Part shown: one piece after another, positions 18,009 to 26,244 of the stretch
Position numbering within the stretch: the stretch's first letter is position 1
Layout: every line of letters starts with the position of its first letter
Made by a program: the position numbers and the translations under genes
Assembly (NCBI RefSeq): GCF_003173715.1
Contig: NZ_CP029550.1
Span: forward strand, 620,001-684,000
Direction of reading: 5' to 3'
DNA: 64,000 bases
From: Methylobacterium durans
GTDB lineage: Bacteria > Pseudomonadota > Alphaproteobacteria > Rhizobiales > Beijerinckiaceae
Notes under the pieces: generated by a model
Seen by the model: only the letters and a program-made list of their open reading frames with translations
The model's database searches: none
What the model was told of the DNA's origin: nothing

Positions 18009-18415
18009 TTCCAAAGTTCTGTACGTAGCTAGGCGTCTGCACGCCGGGAATTCTTTCGGGGTTTCGAGTTGCTCAGGGCGTGTGGCGGCGCGAGAGCGTA
18101 ATTCACGCAGGCGGCGTACTAAATCCTCAGTGCTAACGCCGAAAAGCTGCGATCACTTTCTTGCCACGATTTGTTATCGGTGCCATTCCTTGTCTCAAGG
18201 TGGAACAATCATCGATGTGCCGCCTCGGAGCCACGGCTATGGCCGCATCTCAAGCCAGTATTTCGTTCCGTGACAAAAATCTGCTTGTGGCCACGCGCAG
18301 CAGAGCGATAGAAGACGCTCATCGTTTCCGAGCTCTTGCTCAAAGTGCTCTACGAGATGGGGCGCCGAAGGCTGAACTGCGCGCAGCAAACGCCAGGGCA
18401 GCAGCACGAAGCAGC
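18009..18415. other. Gene-free stretch before IS701 copy 2
   Basis: About 400 bases with no ORF that has a ribosome site or coding bias. The base composition is less GC-rich than in flanking genes. The IS701 target TTAG lies at its end. Confidence 0.5.
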
Positions 18416-18419
18416 TTAG

Positions 18420-19821
18420 CATTACAGTTGCAGGGTGAGGCTCCTATCTGAGTGGTTTCGGATGGGAGAGCGCGATGTCCTCAACCTCGCTCGAATCCAC
18501 GCTGGAGCTCTGGTCGACGACACTGCGGCAGGCCAAGCAGCGCATCCGCCCGCTGTTTGCCGCCCCGAGCGTCGCCGCCTCCGCCAACGCCTTCCTGGAG
18601 GGCTTGCTTGGGGGTGAGCGGCGCAAGACCGGCTGGATGCGGGCTGAAGCTGCTGGTGATCCAGGCCCCTGGCGCCAGCAGGCTGTCCTCGGTCGCACGC
18701 ACTGGGACGCGGAGGCGCTGCGGGACGTGGTGCGTGACTACGTCCTCGAGACGCTCGGCTCACCTGACGCGGTGGTGGTGATCGACGAGACCGGCTTCTT
18801 GAAGCAGGGCAGAGCCTCGTGCGGTGTGGGCCGGCAGTACACAGGCTCAGCTGGCAAGATCACCAACTGCCAGATCGGGGTGTTTGCCGCCTACGTCTCG
18901 GATCAGGGCCACGCCTTCATCGATCGTCAGCTGTACCTGCCCAAAGCCTGGGCCGGAGACCCGGCTCGAAGGCGGACGGCGCATGTGCCGGAGGCCATCA
19001 CCTTTGCCACCAAGCCGCAGCTGGCGCTGGCCATGATCGAGCGGGCGATAAAGGCAGAGGTGCCGTTTGCGTGGGTTGCGGCTGACAGCATCTACGGGGT
19101 TGGCGAGATCGAGCTGGCGCTGCGCCGTGCGTACAAGGGCTACGTGCTCGGTGTCACGGGTCAGCATCGGTTCTGGTCCTGGGACCAAAACCTCGACGTC
19201 GCGGGCACCGCCGAGGAGATCGCCAAGGATCTCTCCAAGACAGACTGGATCCGGCTCTCGGCCGGATCTGGCACGAAGGGACCGCGCCTGTTCGACTGGG
19301 CCTACCTGCCGCTGGCCACGCTGCCGGCGGATGCGCTCGACGCCGCTCTTGATCAGAGCGTGTGGACGCGCGGCCTGCTCGTGCGGCGCAGCCTGTCGGA
19401 CGGGAGCTTCTCCTACTTCACCACTTGGTGCCCGGCCGGCACGCCGGTGCAGACGCTGGTGGCCGTGGAGGGGCGACGCTGGGCCATCGAGGACGCGTTC
19501 GAGACCGCCAAGACGGAGCTCGGGCTGGCCCACAACGAGAGCCGTTCGTGGCACGGCTGGCACCGGCACGTCAGCTTGGTGATGCTGGCTTTTGCGATGT
19601 TGGCGCGGGTGCGCCGGTTGGCCAACGGAACGCCCCCAAAAACGCCGCTCATCGCCAAGCTCGCCGGTGCCGTGGTCCATTCAGGAGATCCGGCGCGTGG
19701 CGATGCGGCTGGCGCAGCGGCGCATTGAGCCCGCGCTCGTGCTCGCTTGGTCAGCCTGGCGGCGCGCCCACCAAGCTGCCGCCCGACAGGCGCACCTCAG
19801 AACGAAACTGCAACTGTAATG
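18420..19821 (+). mobile_element. IS701-family insertion sequence, copy 2 (1402 bp)
   Basis: The ends are the same perfect 14-base inverted repeats as copy 1 (CATTACAGTTGCAG). The flanking direct repeat is TTAG at 18416-18419 and 19822-19825. The two copies have equal length and scattered substitutions (for example in the region 18596-18615). They lie in the same orientation 15.3 kb apart, so recombination between them could delete 3.1-18.4 kb. Confidence 0.95.
18475..19728 (+). CDS. IS701-family DDE transposase, copy 2 (C-terminus frameshifted)
   Basis: This 417-residue ORF differs from copy 1 at only a few residues (for example LEGLL for LDGLL, RRTAH for RRAAH, KTDW for ETDW). It keeps D104, D204 and E339. 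It shares the same change of frame after PPKTPLIAKLAG; the family-like tail with SIQEIRRVAMRLAQRR is in the +1 frame and stops at 19819, two bases short of the element end. Conservation of the frame change in both copies argues against a random error. Confidence 0.9.
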   Translation: MSSTSLESTLELWSTTLRQAKQRIRPLFAAPSVAASANAFLEGLLGGERRKTGWMRAEAAGDPGPWRQQAVLGRTHWDAEALRDVVRDYVLETLGSPDAVVVIDETGFLKQGRASCGVGRQYTGSAGKITNCQIGVFAAYVSDQGHAFIDRQLYLPKAWAGDPARRRTAHVPEAITFATKPQLALAMIERAIKAEVPFAWVAADSIYGVGEIELALRRAYKGYVLGVTGQHRFWSWDQNLDVAGTAEEIAKDLSKTDWIRLSAGSGTKGPRLFDWAYLPLATLPADALDAALDQSVWTRGLLVRRSLSDGSFSYFTTWCPAGTPVQTLVAVEGRRWAIEDAFETAKTELGLAHNESRSWHGWHRHVSLVMLAFAMLARVRRLANGTPPKTPLIAKLAGAVVHSGDPARGDAAGAAAH

Positions 19822-20023
19822 TTAGCTCATGCGCGCTGCCTGTCGACTTTTGCACAGCCCGTGCCGGCATGTGGGATGTTCGCCGATCCTGTCTGACGAT
19901 GACTCCGGGCGATGCCGCACGGTGTACTGCTTGGTGATGAGGTACGCATCGTCGTGGCCGGCACTGCCTGCATGGCAATGAGAAATCAGCGGACAGCTCT
20001 GCCTCTCTGTGAAGATGCCTCCC

Positions 20024-20644
20024 TTAAGCAGGCTGCGCTCTGCCCCGGCTAAGAAAGCCCAGCGGCCTGGGCGTACGCGGCAGGTAGTACTCCTCGCACT
20101 CGGTGATCCTGAACCCTGCTGTCTGGAACGAGCTCAGGACAGGGCGGATGAGGTTACAGCCGACTGCAAGCGGCCTCCACAATGGGTTCAGCCGGCGCTG
20201 CCACCGCGCTACGGATTCCTCGTGGGACAGGCCGTGCTCCAGGAACAGAACCTGGCCTTCGGGCCGCAGTACGCGTCGCAGCTCCGAGAGCGACTGCATC
20301 GGATCCTGGACAGAGCACAGAGTGAACGTGACCACAGCCGTGTCCACAGAGGTCGCGTCGAGCGGCAGCTGTTCCGCTGGCGCTTGCCTGATCTCGAGGG
20401 GCACACGGGCCGCGCGCTGCTGTGCCTCGCCCAGCTTCAGGAACGGCTCGTTAGGATCGACGCCGATGACGCGGGTGACGCGCGCAGGGTCGTAGAAGGG
20501 CAGGTTCAGTCCAGGCCCAAACCCGATCTCCAAGACTGTCCCGGTCGCCTTCGGCACGACCTTCTTGCGCTCGGCGCTGATGTCGGCCATGCCGCAGACG
20601 CAGCGCACGAGGCGCGGTCCGATGTGCCGCTCGTAGAAGCCCAT
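20024..20644 (-). CDS. Class I SAM-dependent methyltransferase
   Basis: The ATG at 20644 follows GGGAGGGAT. The 206-residue product opens FYERHIGPRLVRCVCGM and has motif I VLEIGFGPGLNLPFY, strand 2 acid VIGVDPN, then TFTLCSVQDP and LRRVLRPEGQVLFLEHG. This is the layout of METTL7/thiol-S-methyltransferase-like and phospholipid methyltransferase-like proteins. The substrate is unknown. It is divergent from the ketopantoate reductase-like gene at 20894. Confidence 0.85.
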   Translation of the reverse strand: MGFYERHIGPRLVRCVCGMADISAERKKVVPKATGTVLEIGFGPGLNLPFYDPARVTRVIGVDPNEPFLKLGEAQQRAARVPLEIRQAPAEQLPLDATSVDTAVVTFTLCSVQDPMQSLSELRRVLRPEGQVLFLEHGLSHEESVARWQRRLNPLWRPLAVGCNLIRPVLSSFQTAGFRITECEEYYLPRTPRPLGFLSRGRAQPA

Positions 20645-20893
20645 CTATCCCTCCCACGACGAATTGGTCTGCGGAAGCGTTGTGCTCGACCTGCTGTAGA
20701 TCAGCGCCAGGCCTAGCAGCTGGCTCCGATGGGCACATTCGCGCATTTCAAGAACAGTGCCGCTGAAAGTCCTAGTCACGCTTTGGCACCAGCGACGGTC
20801 CATCAATTTTTCTGAACGTCTGCATAAAAAATACAAACTGGACGGGCCTCGGAGCTTCAGGAAATTCGCAGGAAAAGCCTGAGGGAGGAACGC

Positions 20894-21958
20894 GTGCCAC
20901 GCAACATCCTGATCCTGGGAGCCTCGTACGGCTCGCTGCTCGGCACGAAGCTGCTGATGGCGGGTCACAACGTGACCCTGGTCTGCCGGCAGAAGACCGC
21001 CGACCTGATCAATCGCGAGGGCACCGAGGTCCGCATCAAGCTGCGCGACGAGCCTGAGCACCGCGCGATCCGCTCGCGCGATTTACCGGGCACCCTAGAT
21101 GCGTTGCCGCCCGAAGACGTCGAGGTGTCCCGCTACGATCTCGTCGTCCTCGCTATGCAGGAGCCGCAGTACAACGACCACACGATCCGCGTCCTGATGA
21201 TCAAGATCGCCGAGGCGAGGCTGCCCTGCCTCTCGCTCATAAACATGCCGCCCCTGCCCTACCTCAAGCGGATCCCGGCGCTGGCGGAGATGGACCTCGA
21301 GGACGCCTACACCAATGCCGGCGTCTGGGACCGGTTCGAGCCGGGGCTGGTCTCGCTCTGCTCGCCCGATCCGCAGGCCTACCGCCCGCCGGGCGAGGGC
21401 GCGAACGTTCTCCATGTCGGGCTGCCGACGAACTTCAAGGCGGCGCCGTTCGAGGACGAGACCCACAACCAACTCCTGCGCGAGCTGGAGGCTGACATCG
21501 ACGCGGTGCGCCTCGACGGCCAGGACGTGCCGGTGAAGCTGAAGGTGTTCGACTCGCTGTTCGTGCCGCTGGCCAAGTGGTCGATGCTGCTGACGGGCAA
21601 CTATCGCTGCATCACCCTGCAGGAGCCGCAGTCGATCCGCGACGCAGTACACAGCGACCTGGAGCGCTCCCGCGCCATCTACGAGCACGTGGACGCGATC
21701 GCCCAGCGGCTCGGAGCCGACCTGAAGGATCAGGTGCCGTTCGCGAAGTACGCCAAGGCGGCCGAGAGCCTGCTCAACCCCTCGTCGGCCGCCCGGGCAG
21801 TGGCGAGCGGGGCGCCGTACATCGAACGCGTCGACGTGCTGGTCAACCTGATCTCGCAGCAACTCGGCACGCCCAACCCCGAGATCGACCAGACGGTTCG
21901 GACGGTGGATCGTAGGCTTGGCGAACGGGTTGTCGCGGGCGGGTTCGGCACGGATTGA
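20894..21958 (+). CDS. Ketopantoate reductase (ApbA/PanE)-like protein
   Basis: A GTG start follows GGGAGGA and gives 354 residues. The N-terminus ILILGASYGSLLGTKLLMAGHNVTLVCR is an NAD(P)-binding Rossmann motif like that of PanE. DLVVLAMQEPQ and CLSLINMPPLPYL stand where the family has VVKA and NG(M/L). The C-terminal part is helical (KVFDSLFVPLAKWSMLLTGNYRC), like the ApbA_C domain. The large size and altered central motif suggest a different 2-oxo substrate from ketopantoate. A role in pantothenate synthesis is not certain. Confidence 0.75.
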   Translation: MPRNILILGASYGSLLGTKLLMAGHNVTLVCRQKTADLINREGTEVRIKLRDEPEHRAIRSRDLPGTLDALPPEDVEVSRYDLVVLAMQEPQYNDHTIRVLMIKIAEARLPCLSLINMPPLPYLKRIPALAEMDLEDAYTNAGVWDRFEPGLVSLCSPDPQAYRPPGEGANVLHVGLPTNFKAAPFEDETHNQLLRELEADIDAVRLDGQDVPVKLKVFDSLFVPLAKWSMLLTGNYRCITLQEPQSIRDAVHSDLERSRAIYEHVDAIAQRLGADLKDQVPFAKYAKAAESLLNPSSAARAVASGAPYIERVDVLVNLISQQLGTPNPEIDQTVRTVDRRLGERVVAGGFGTD

Positions 21959-22189
21959 AGGTGCGATCGTCGCGCCTCGGCAATGGTTGTCAGAAAGAAG
22001 AGTCCACCCCGGTGAGGGAACGAGCTGAGTGCATGTTATCGAAGCCTGTAGAAACTGTTCGTTAGACGCGCCCGTGGCGCTGCCTAATCCGGGGTTTCAT
22101 GACGCGCGGAGCCCATTCACGGGCGTGCCTGAGGGCTCCGCGTGGTTCTGCGGCAAGTCACCGGAAGCGCGACGGTGTGAGCATTGCTC

Positions 22190-22426
22190 TTACGGTTCTG
22201 ACGTCTCGCTCTCCAGCTGCGCCTGCAGGATGGCGATTACCTGAGCTGCGCGGCCGCCGGGCAGCGGGCGTCCCTCGTTCAGCATGGCTTCGTCGTTCTC
22301 GACCCAGGCAAACGCTTCCGCGACCTCCGCCTTGGTCGCTCCCGTTGCGATCACATCGACGAGCACCTTCTCATCGACATTGCCAAGGACTGCCGCAGCT
22401 TCGGCGCGTGTCACGCGGTCCGTCAT
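22190..22426 (-). CDS. Hypothetical 78-residue protein
   Basis: A strong AGGAGG ribosome site is six bases before the ATG at 22426. The product (MTDRVTRAEAAAVLGNVDE ... AILQAQLESETSEP) is helical and soluble, with no known domain. The frame is open upstream to 23086, but the ribosome site and the overlapping end of another reading frame argue for this start. It lies downstream of a possible frameshifted gene and MucR. Confidence 0.6.
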   Translation of the reverse strand: MTDRVTRAEAAAVLGNVDEKVLVDVIATGATKAEVAEAFAWVENDEAMLNEGRPLPGGRAAQVIAILQAQLESETSEP

Positions 22427-22768
22427 GCCTGCCTCCTGAGCTGTGGTAGAGGCCGTAGAACGGTTTTCGAGCGCATGGGTTGCGCCAGCAGGCTCTCGTG
22501 GAGCTTCTCCAGCGTGGTCCGCGCTTCGCACCGAACCCGGCCTGATCGGCTGTTGTGAGTTCTTTGCGTTCGCGGCGAACTGACCGGCGAACTCGACGGC
22601 TTTCGCGAGCGCGGCAGCATCGTTGGCCGCCTCGCTGCCCGCATCCTCGACCATGACGGTCAGCGAGAGCCACTCGGCAAACAGCTCGGAGTGCGCCGCG
22701 ATGAGGTAGACCAGCTGACCAGTTTGCGGATCAGGGCCGGTGTCGACCGGTGCAACTTCCCAGCGCAT
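22423..22768 (-). pseudogene. Hypothetical gene with a probable frameshift
   Basis: From the ATG at 22768 (MRWEVAPVDTGPDPQTGQLVYLIAAHSELFAEWLS) the reading has strong GC3 for about 75 codons. Beyond about 22545 the coding-like frame switches to the neighbour frame (TTLEKLHESLLAQPM ... RRQA). That frame ends at 22423 in an ATGA overlap with the next gene. The shift corresponds to one extra base. If no frameshift exists, the first frame would read on as a 193-residue fusion with the 78-residue protein. I do not recognise a family. Confidence 0.5.
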
Positions 22769-22830
22769 CACGTGCTCGGCCTCAAGGGTCGGAGATGCCT
22801 GCACAGGCCTCGCCTGCGCCGGCCTGCATC

Positions 22831-23397
22831 CTACTCCGCCAGAGCCGGTTCCGCAGCCTTCCGCCGGCTGCGCGGCTTTGCCGGCACCTCGGCCGCCTTC
22901 TTGCGCGTGCTCTGGGCTTTTGGAGCCTTGATCGCCGGCGCCGGTTCTGTGACCTTCTCGGCCGCTGCTGTGGCCTTGGTCGCGGGTTTGCGGCGCTGCT
23001 GACCAAGCCCGAGACTCTTGGCGAGCGAGGAGCGCGCCTCCGAGTAGGAGGCCGACACCATCGGGTAGTCGCGCGGCAGACCCCATTTCTCCCGGTAGCT
23101 TTCGGGTGTGAGCCCGCGGATCGCGAGGTGGCGGCGCAGCGTCTTGTAGGACTTGCCATCCTCGAAGCTGATCAGCGCGTCCGGCCTGACCGACTTTTTG
23201 ATCTGCCCCGGCGTCAGCTTGATCTCCGGCTCGCTCGCAGGGGCGCTCAGGCTCAAGCCCGCCACGGCTGCATGCACGCTCGCGATTAGGCCAGGCAGAT
23301 CGGCCATGGATGCATGATTGTTGGACAAGTACGACGAGACGATGTCGACCGTCTGGTCGAGGTGGTTGCTGCTTGATGCTTCGGCAGTGTCAGACAT
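22831..23397 (-). CDS. MucR/Ros-family regulator lacking zinc ligands (paralogue 1)
   Basis: The ATG at 23397 follows AAGGAGAT; the product is 188 residues. The MucR core is clear: LTPGQIKKSVRPDALISFEDGKSYKTLRRHL, then GLTPESYREKWGLPRDYPMV and EARSSLAKSLGLGQQ. In Ros the finger has C-x2-(C/D) and H-x3-(4)-H. Here the Cys positions read ISFED and only the first His (RRHL) remains, so zinc binding is doubtful. A long Lys/Ala-rich tail follows residue 140. MucR proteins are global, H-NS-like regulators in rhizobiales. A second copy is 1.7 kb away. Confidence 0.87.
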   Translation of the reverse strand: MSDTAEASSSNHLDQTVDIVSSYLSNNHASMADLPGLIASVHAAVAGLSLSAPASEPEIKLTPGQIKKSVRPDALISFEDGKSYKTLRRHLAIRGLTPESYREKWGLPRDYPMVSASYSEARSSLAKSLGLGQQRRKPATKATAAAEKVTEPAPAIKAPKAQSTRKKAAEVPAKPRSRRKAAEPALAE

Positions 23398-23805
23398 AAA
23401 GATCTCCTTCTTCGTTCTCTTGCCTGCACACCTGCAAAAATCGTACTTGCCGGCAATTGGCGCTGGCAGAAAAAGTCTGCTTTCCCACAGGCGCATTGAT
23501 CCAGTCTGACCGCATCAAGGCACGGCAGCCGCCAAGAGCCCCATCCGTTTACCGGTTTCTGGACGAAGGCCGCACCCTTGAAGGTCTTCTGGACGGGCAA
23601 TGTTACTCGCAGAGCTTCGAATCCAGATTGCCGCTTGGCAGCCGCAGCGGCAGCTGCGCGATAGCGGAACATCAACCCACCTTGCAGTGAGTTGCGGACC
23701 TTTTGCCGAACGAGGGAACCCTCTGCCACCTTTCTGGGTAAGCTTGAGCGTTGAACCATACGCAGGCGTCGGACGGCATGACCCTGCGCTTCACAGGGGA
23801 CCAAG
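23398..23805. other. Intergenic region between divergent MucR and secreted Tyr/Pro-rich gene
   Basis: About 400 bases between divergent starts. It contains AT-richer stretches near 23420-23480 that could serve as MucR-type autoregulatory DNA. ORFs across it lack ribosome sites. Confidence 0.4.
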
Positions 23806-24234
23806 ATGAAGCCGATTGCGTACATGCTCGCGGGTGCTCTGACCCTCAGCGCAGGATGGGTCATCGGCACTGCGCCGGCGAGCGCCGATGAACCGGCTGG
23901 CTACAGCCACAGGGCCTACCAGGGCCGGCCGGTGTTGCGATACCGTGCAGCCCGTCGCCCTCGCCGCCTCGTGCGTGAGGTCATCGTCGAGCGGCCCGTC
24001 TACCGGACGCGTCAGATCGTTCGCGAGGTCGTGGTGGAGCGGCCTGTGATCTACCGACCGCCACCGGTGGTGCGGGAGGTAGTCGTTGAGCCTTTCGGCT
24101 ATGCTCCGCCGCCCTACGCCTATGGTCCGCCCTTCCGCCGCCGCTTTGCCTACGGCCCTGGCTTCTATGGGCCGATCCGCCCGGTCGGCTTCGGGTTCGG
24201 TCCTCGGTTCGGGTACGGCCGGGGCTTCTGGTAG
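23806..24234 (+). CDS. Secreted Arg/Tyr/Pro/Gly-rich repeat protein
   Basis: The 142-residue product begins behind AGGGG with a signal peptide ending ASADEP. Its middle has three degenerate units of the form VREV-(I/V)-VE-RPVYR at roughly residues 56-92. The C-terminal third is Gly/Phe/Tyr/Pro-rich (YGPPFRRRF, YGPGFYGP). It is strongly basic and probably disordered or surface-associated. Low-complexity proteins of this sort are common in Methylobacterium; no function is known. Confidence 0.65.
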   Translation: MKPIAYMLAGALTLSAGWVIGTAPASADEPAGYSHRAYQGRPVLRYRAARRPRRLVREVIVERPVYRTRQIVREVVVERPVIYRPPPVVREVVVEPFGYAPPPYAYGPPFRRRFAYGPGFYGPIRPVGFGFGPRFGYGRGFW

Positions 24235-24292
24235 CCGCGCCTTGCTGGATCGGGCCACTGACCTCGGCGGCTCGCTCAGGCGAACGCAGAGG

Positions 24293-24538
24293 TCAGGGCT
24301 CCGGGAGGTCGATCAGCTCGCAGATCCCGCCCAGGCGCTTCTCGATCGCAGTCAGGGCGGCATCGAGCGTGGGATGAAAGACGTAGATGCCGTCGAGCGG
24401 GCTTCCCCGCTCCGGCAGGATGGTGAACGGGTCGACCGGTACGGTCGTCTGGCGGAGCCGACCAAGCGGGTAGCTGAACCGATCCTGCAGGAGCCACTCG
24501 GTGCCGCTCGATCCGAGCGGTCGCACCACCACATCCAT
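24293..24538 (-). CDS. Hypothetical 81-residue protein
   Basis: The ATG at 24538 has GAGAG seven bases upstream. The product (MDVVVRPLGSSGTEWLLQDR ... LIDLPEP) shows good GC3 and looks like a compact alpha/beta protein ending in FHPTLDAALTAIEKRLGGI. It sits 51 bases after MucR paralogue 2 on the same strand, so it may be cotranscribed. I do not recognise the family. Confidence 0.6.
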   Translation of the reverse strand: MDVVVRPLGSSGTEWLLQDRFSYPLGRLRQTTVPVDPFTILPERGSPLDGIYVFHPTLDAALTAIEKRLGGICELIDLPEP

Positions 24539-24589
24539 ATCCGCTCTCGAACGCGATAATGCCCGGCGAGTTGCCGCTGAGTCGTTCGG

Positions 24590-25060
24590 CTACTCCGCGG
24601 CCTCGGGCCGGGTGCCCGACGTGTGGGCCTGCTCCTCGTCTGCGTCGCGTGCTCCGCCGCGGCCCAGACCTGTGGCCCTGGCGAGTTCGGAGCGTTGCGC
24701 GGCGTAGCTTGCTGCCACCATCGGGTAGTCGGCAGGCAGGCCGTAGCGCTGGCGGTAGCTGTAGGGGTCGAGCCCGTGCCGCGTCAGGTGGCGCTTGAGA
24801 GCCTTGTAGGGTTTGCCGTCGATGAAGCTGATCAGCGCGTCCGGCGTGACCGACTTGCGGATCTGCGCTGGCGTCGGCTTCTCCACCTCGTCCGCAGAGG
24901 CTTGAGACGTGCCCCTCGCAAGACCTTTCAGCGTGCCGTGCACGCTCGCCAGCAGAGCAGGCAGCTCTGCCGCAGGCACTGAGTTGTTGGAGACGAACGC
25001 CGAGACAATCTCGGCGGTCAGGTCGATTTCGCTTCTCTCGTCCGCCTTCGTGTCTGACAC
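24590..25060 (-). CDS. MucR/Ros-family regulator lacking zinc ligands (paralogue 2)
   Basis: I chose the GTG at 25060 (VSDTKADERS), which aligns with MSDTAEASSS of paralogue 1; AGAGGA lies upstream. The 156-residue product has the same core: TPAQIRKSVTPDALISFIDGKPYKALKRHL then GLDPYSYRQRYGLPADYPMV and QRSELARATGLGRGG. Again the finger Cys pair is absent (ISFID) and only KRHL keeps a His. The basic tail of paralogue 1 is missing. Two similar regulators within 2.3 kb point to a duplication or two acquisitions. Confidence 0.87.
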   Translation of the reverse strand: MSDTKADERSEIDLTAEIVSAFVSNNSVPAAELPALLASVHGTLKGLARGTSQASADEVEKPTPAQIRKSVTPDALISFIDGKPYKALKRHLTRHGLDPYSYRQRYGLPADYPMVAASYAAQRSELARATGLGRGGARDADEEQAHTSGTRPEAAE

Positions 25061-25291
25061 GGAACATATCCTCTGCCGTGAGTGGACGTGGCGGAGTAAA
25101 GCGTTACGCCGAGAACGCAAGACGGGCTGAACGAAACGTACGGAAGGTACGGACCGGCTTGCGCTGACCACCGGTTCAGCCCGAACTGTTTAGCGTCTGC
25201 TGCGCCACCTCCGAGAAGCGTCGATCGCGCGTTCTCACAGCCGTGAGCCGGCACGCCAACGACCAGAGCGGCTGGTACCAGCCCGAACGCT

Positions 25292-25996
25292 TCAGGCCCG
25301 ACCCATCACACCCCATGCTGGGACCGAACTCGCCTGCCAGGAGGAGCGAGCCTGGCGCGGGAAGGTGTGCGCCAAATCGCTGATCGTCGCCCACATCGCG
25401 CCAACCTCTGCACAGGCGCGACCCTCAGGCTCGTACTCATCGACCGACTGGCCGCCAATCAGGGCGTATGACAGGCTGACGCGCTGCGAAACCTGCCCCG
25501 GCAGCACGGGCGCACCCATGCTCATCAGGACGGCCCGGGTCTCGGCCACCGTGCTCACCTGCGTGTCGCCGCGCTTGATGGGCGGCGCGGCGTTGATGAT
25601 GCAGGCCAGCGGTGCCTTGAGGCTGCGCGCCATCGCCAGCGTGGCACCGACCGCGTCCAAGTCAAAGGGCCCCGGCCGGACCGGGATCAGCGTCAGGGTC
25701 GCCCGGCTCATCAGGGATCCGATCAGGCTGCCATTGTGAGGTGGGCTGTCGATCACGACCCAGTTCACGCCCTGCTGCTCAGCCCGATTCAGGATCTCGG
25801 GCACGTCTGCGGCGCTCGCCTTTGCCAGGTGCGGCGTCGGAGCGGAGCGCCGACGGTGCCAGAAGGACAAGGAGCCCTGCGGGTCGGCATCGATGAGGAG
25901 GGTCTTGCCGGTCTGTTGAGCCAAGGCTCCGAGGTGCACCGCCAGGGTGCTCTTGCCGGCTCCACCCTTCTGAGCTGCGATCAGGATCGTATGCAC
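25292..25996 (-). CDS. parA: ParA-family partition ATPase
   Basis: The 234-residue product has the deviant Walker A (QKGGAGKST, residues 9-17), the ParA DADPQGS motif and the Walker B-like WVVIDSPPHNGS. It lacks the N-terminal DNA-binding domain of large plasmid ParA proteins, so it is of the small ParA/MinD-like type. A ribosome site GAGGAG precedes the ATG. No parB is adjacent; the interrupted DUF3102-like gene 2 kb away could be the partner. It supports a plasmid-like origin for this region. An AT-rich upstream tract has a TTTTGCAATGCAAAA palindrome at 26157-26171. Confidence 0.9.
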   Translation of the reverse strand: MHTILIAAQKGGAGKSTLAVHLGALAQQTGKTLLIDADPQGSLSFWHRRRSAPTPHLAKASAADVPEILNRAEQQGVNWVVIDSPPHNGSLIGSLMSRATLTLIPVRPGPFDLDAVGATLAMARSLKAPLACIINAAPPIKRGDTQVSTVAETRAVLMSMGAPVLPGQVSQRVSLSYALIGGQSVDEYEPEGRACAEVGAMWATISDLAHTFPRQARSSWQASSVPAWGVMGRA

Positions 25997-26244
25997 GGTG
26001 CACTCCTCGGCAGAACGGCCGCAAGCAATCTCGAAGGGATCGAAGACGCCCCCATTGAGACGCGGCGTGTGATCAGTGAAGCTTTAGCTGGTTAACAAAC
26101 CGATAAATCGGCGGATCGGAAAAATGGGAGATGAGCAGCCCTCGGAATATAATCTGTTTTGCAATGCAAAATGTAATTTTTATACGCTGGCTGTCGCTAC
26201 GACTTCCAGTTTCGTCGAAATTTGCCCGCCTCGTTCCTTCTCAT

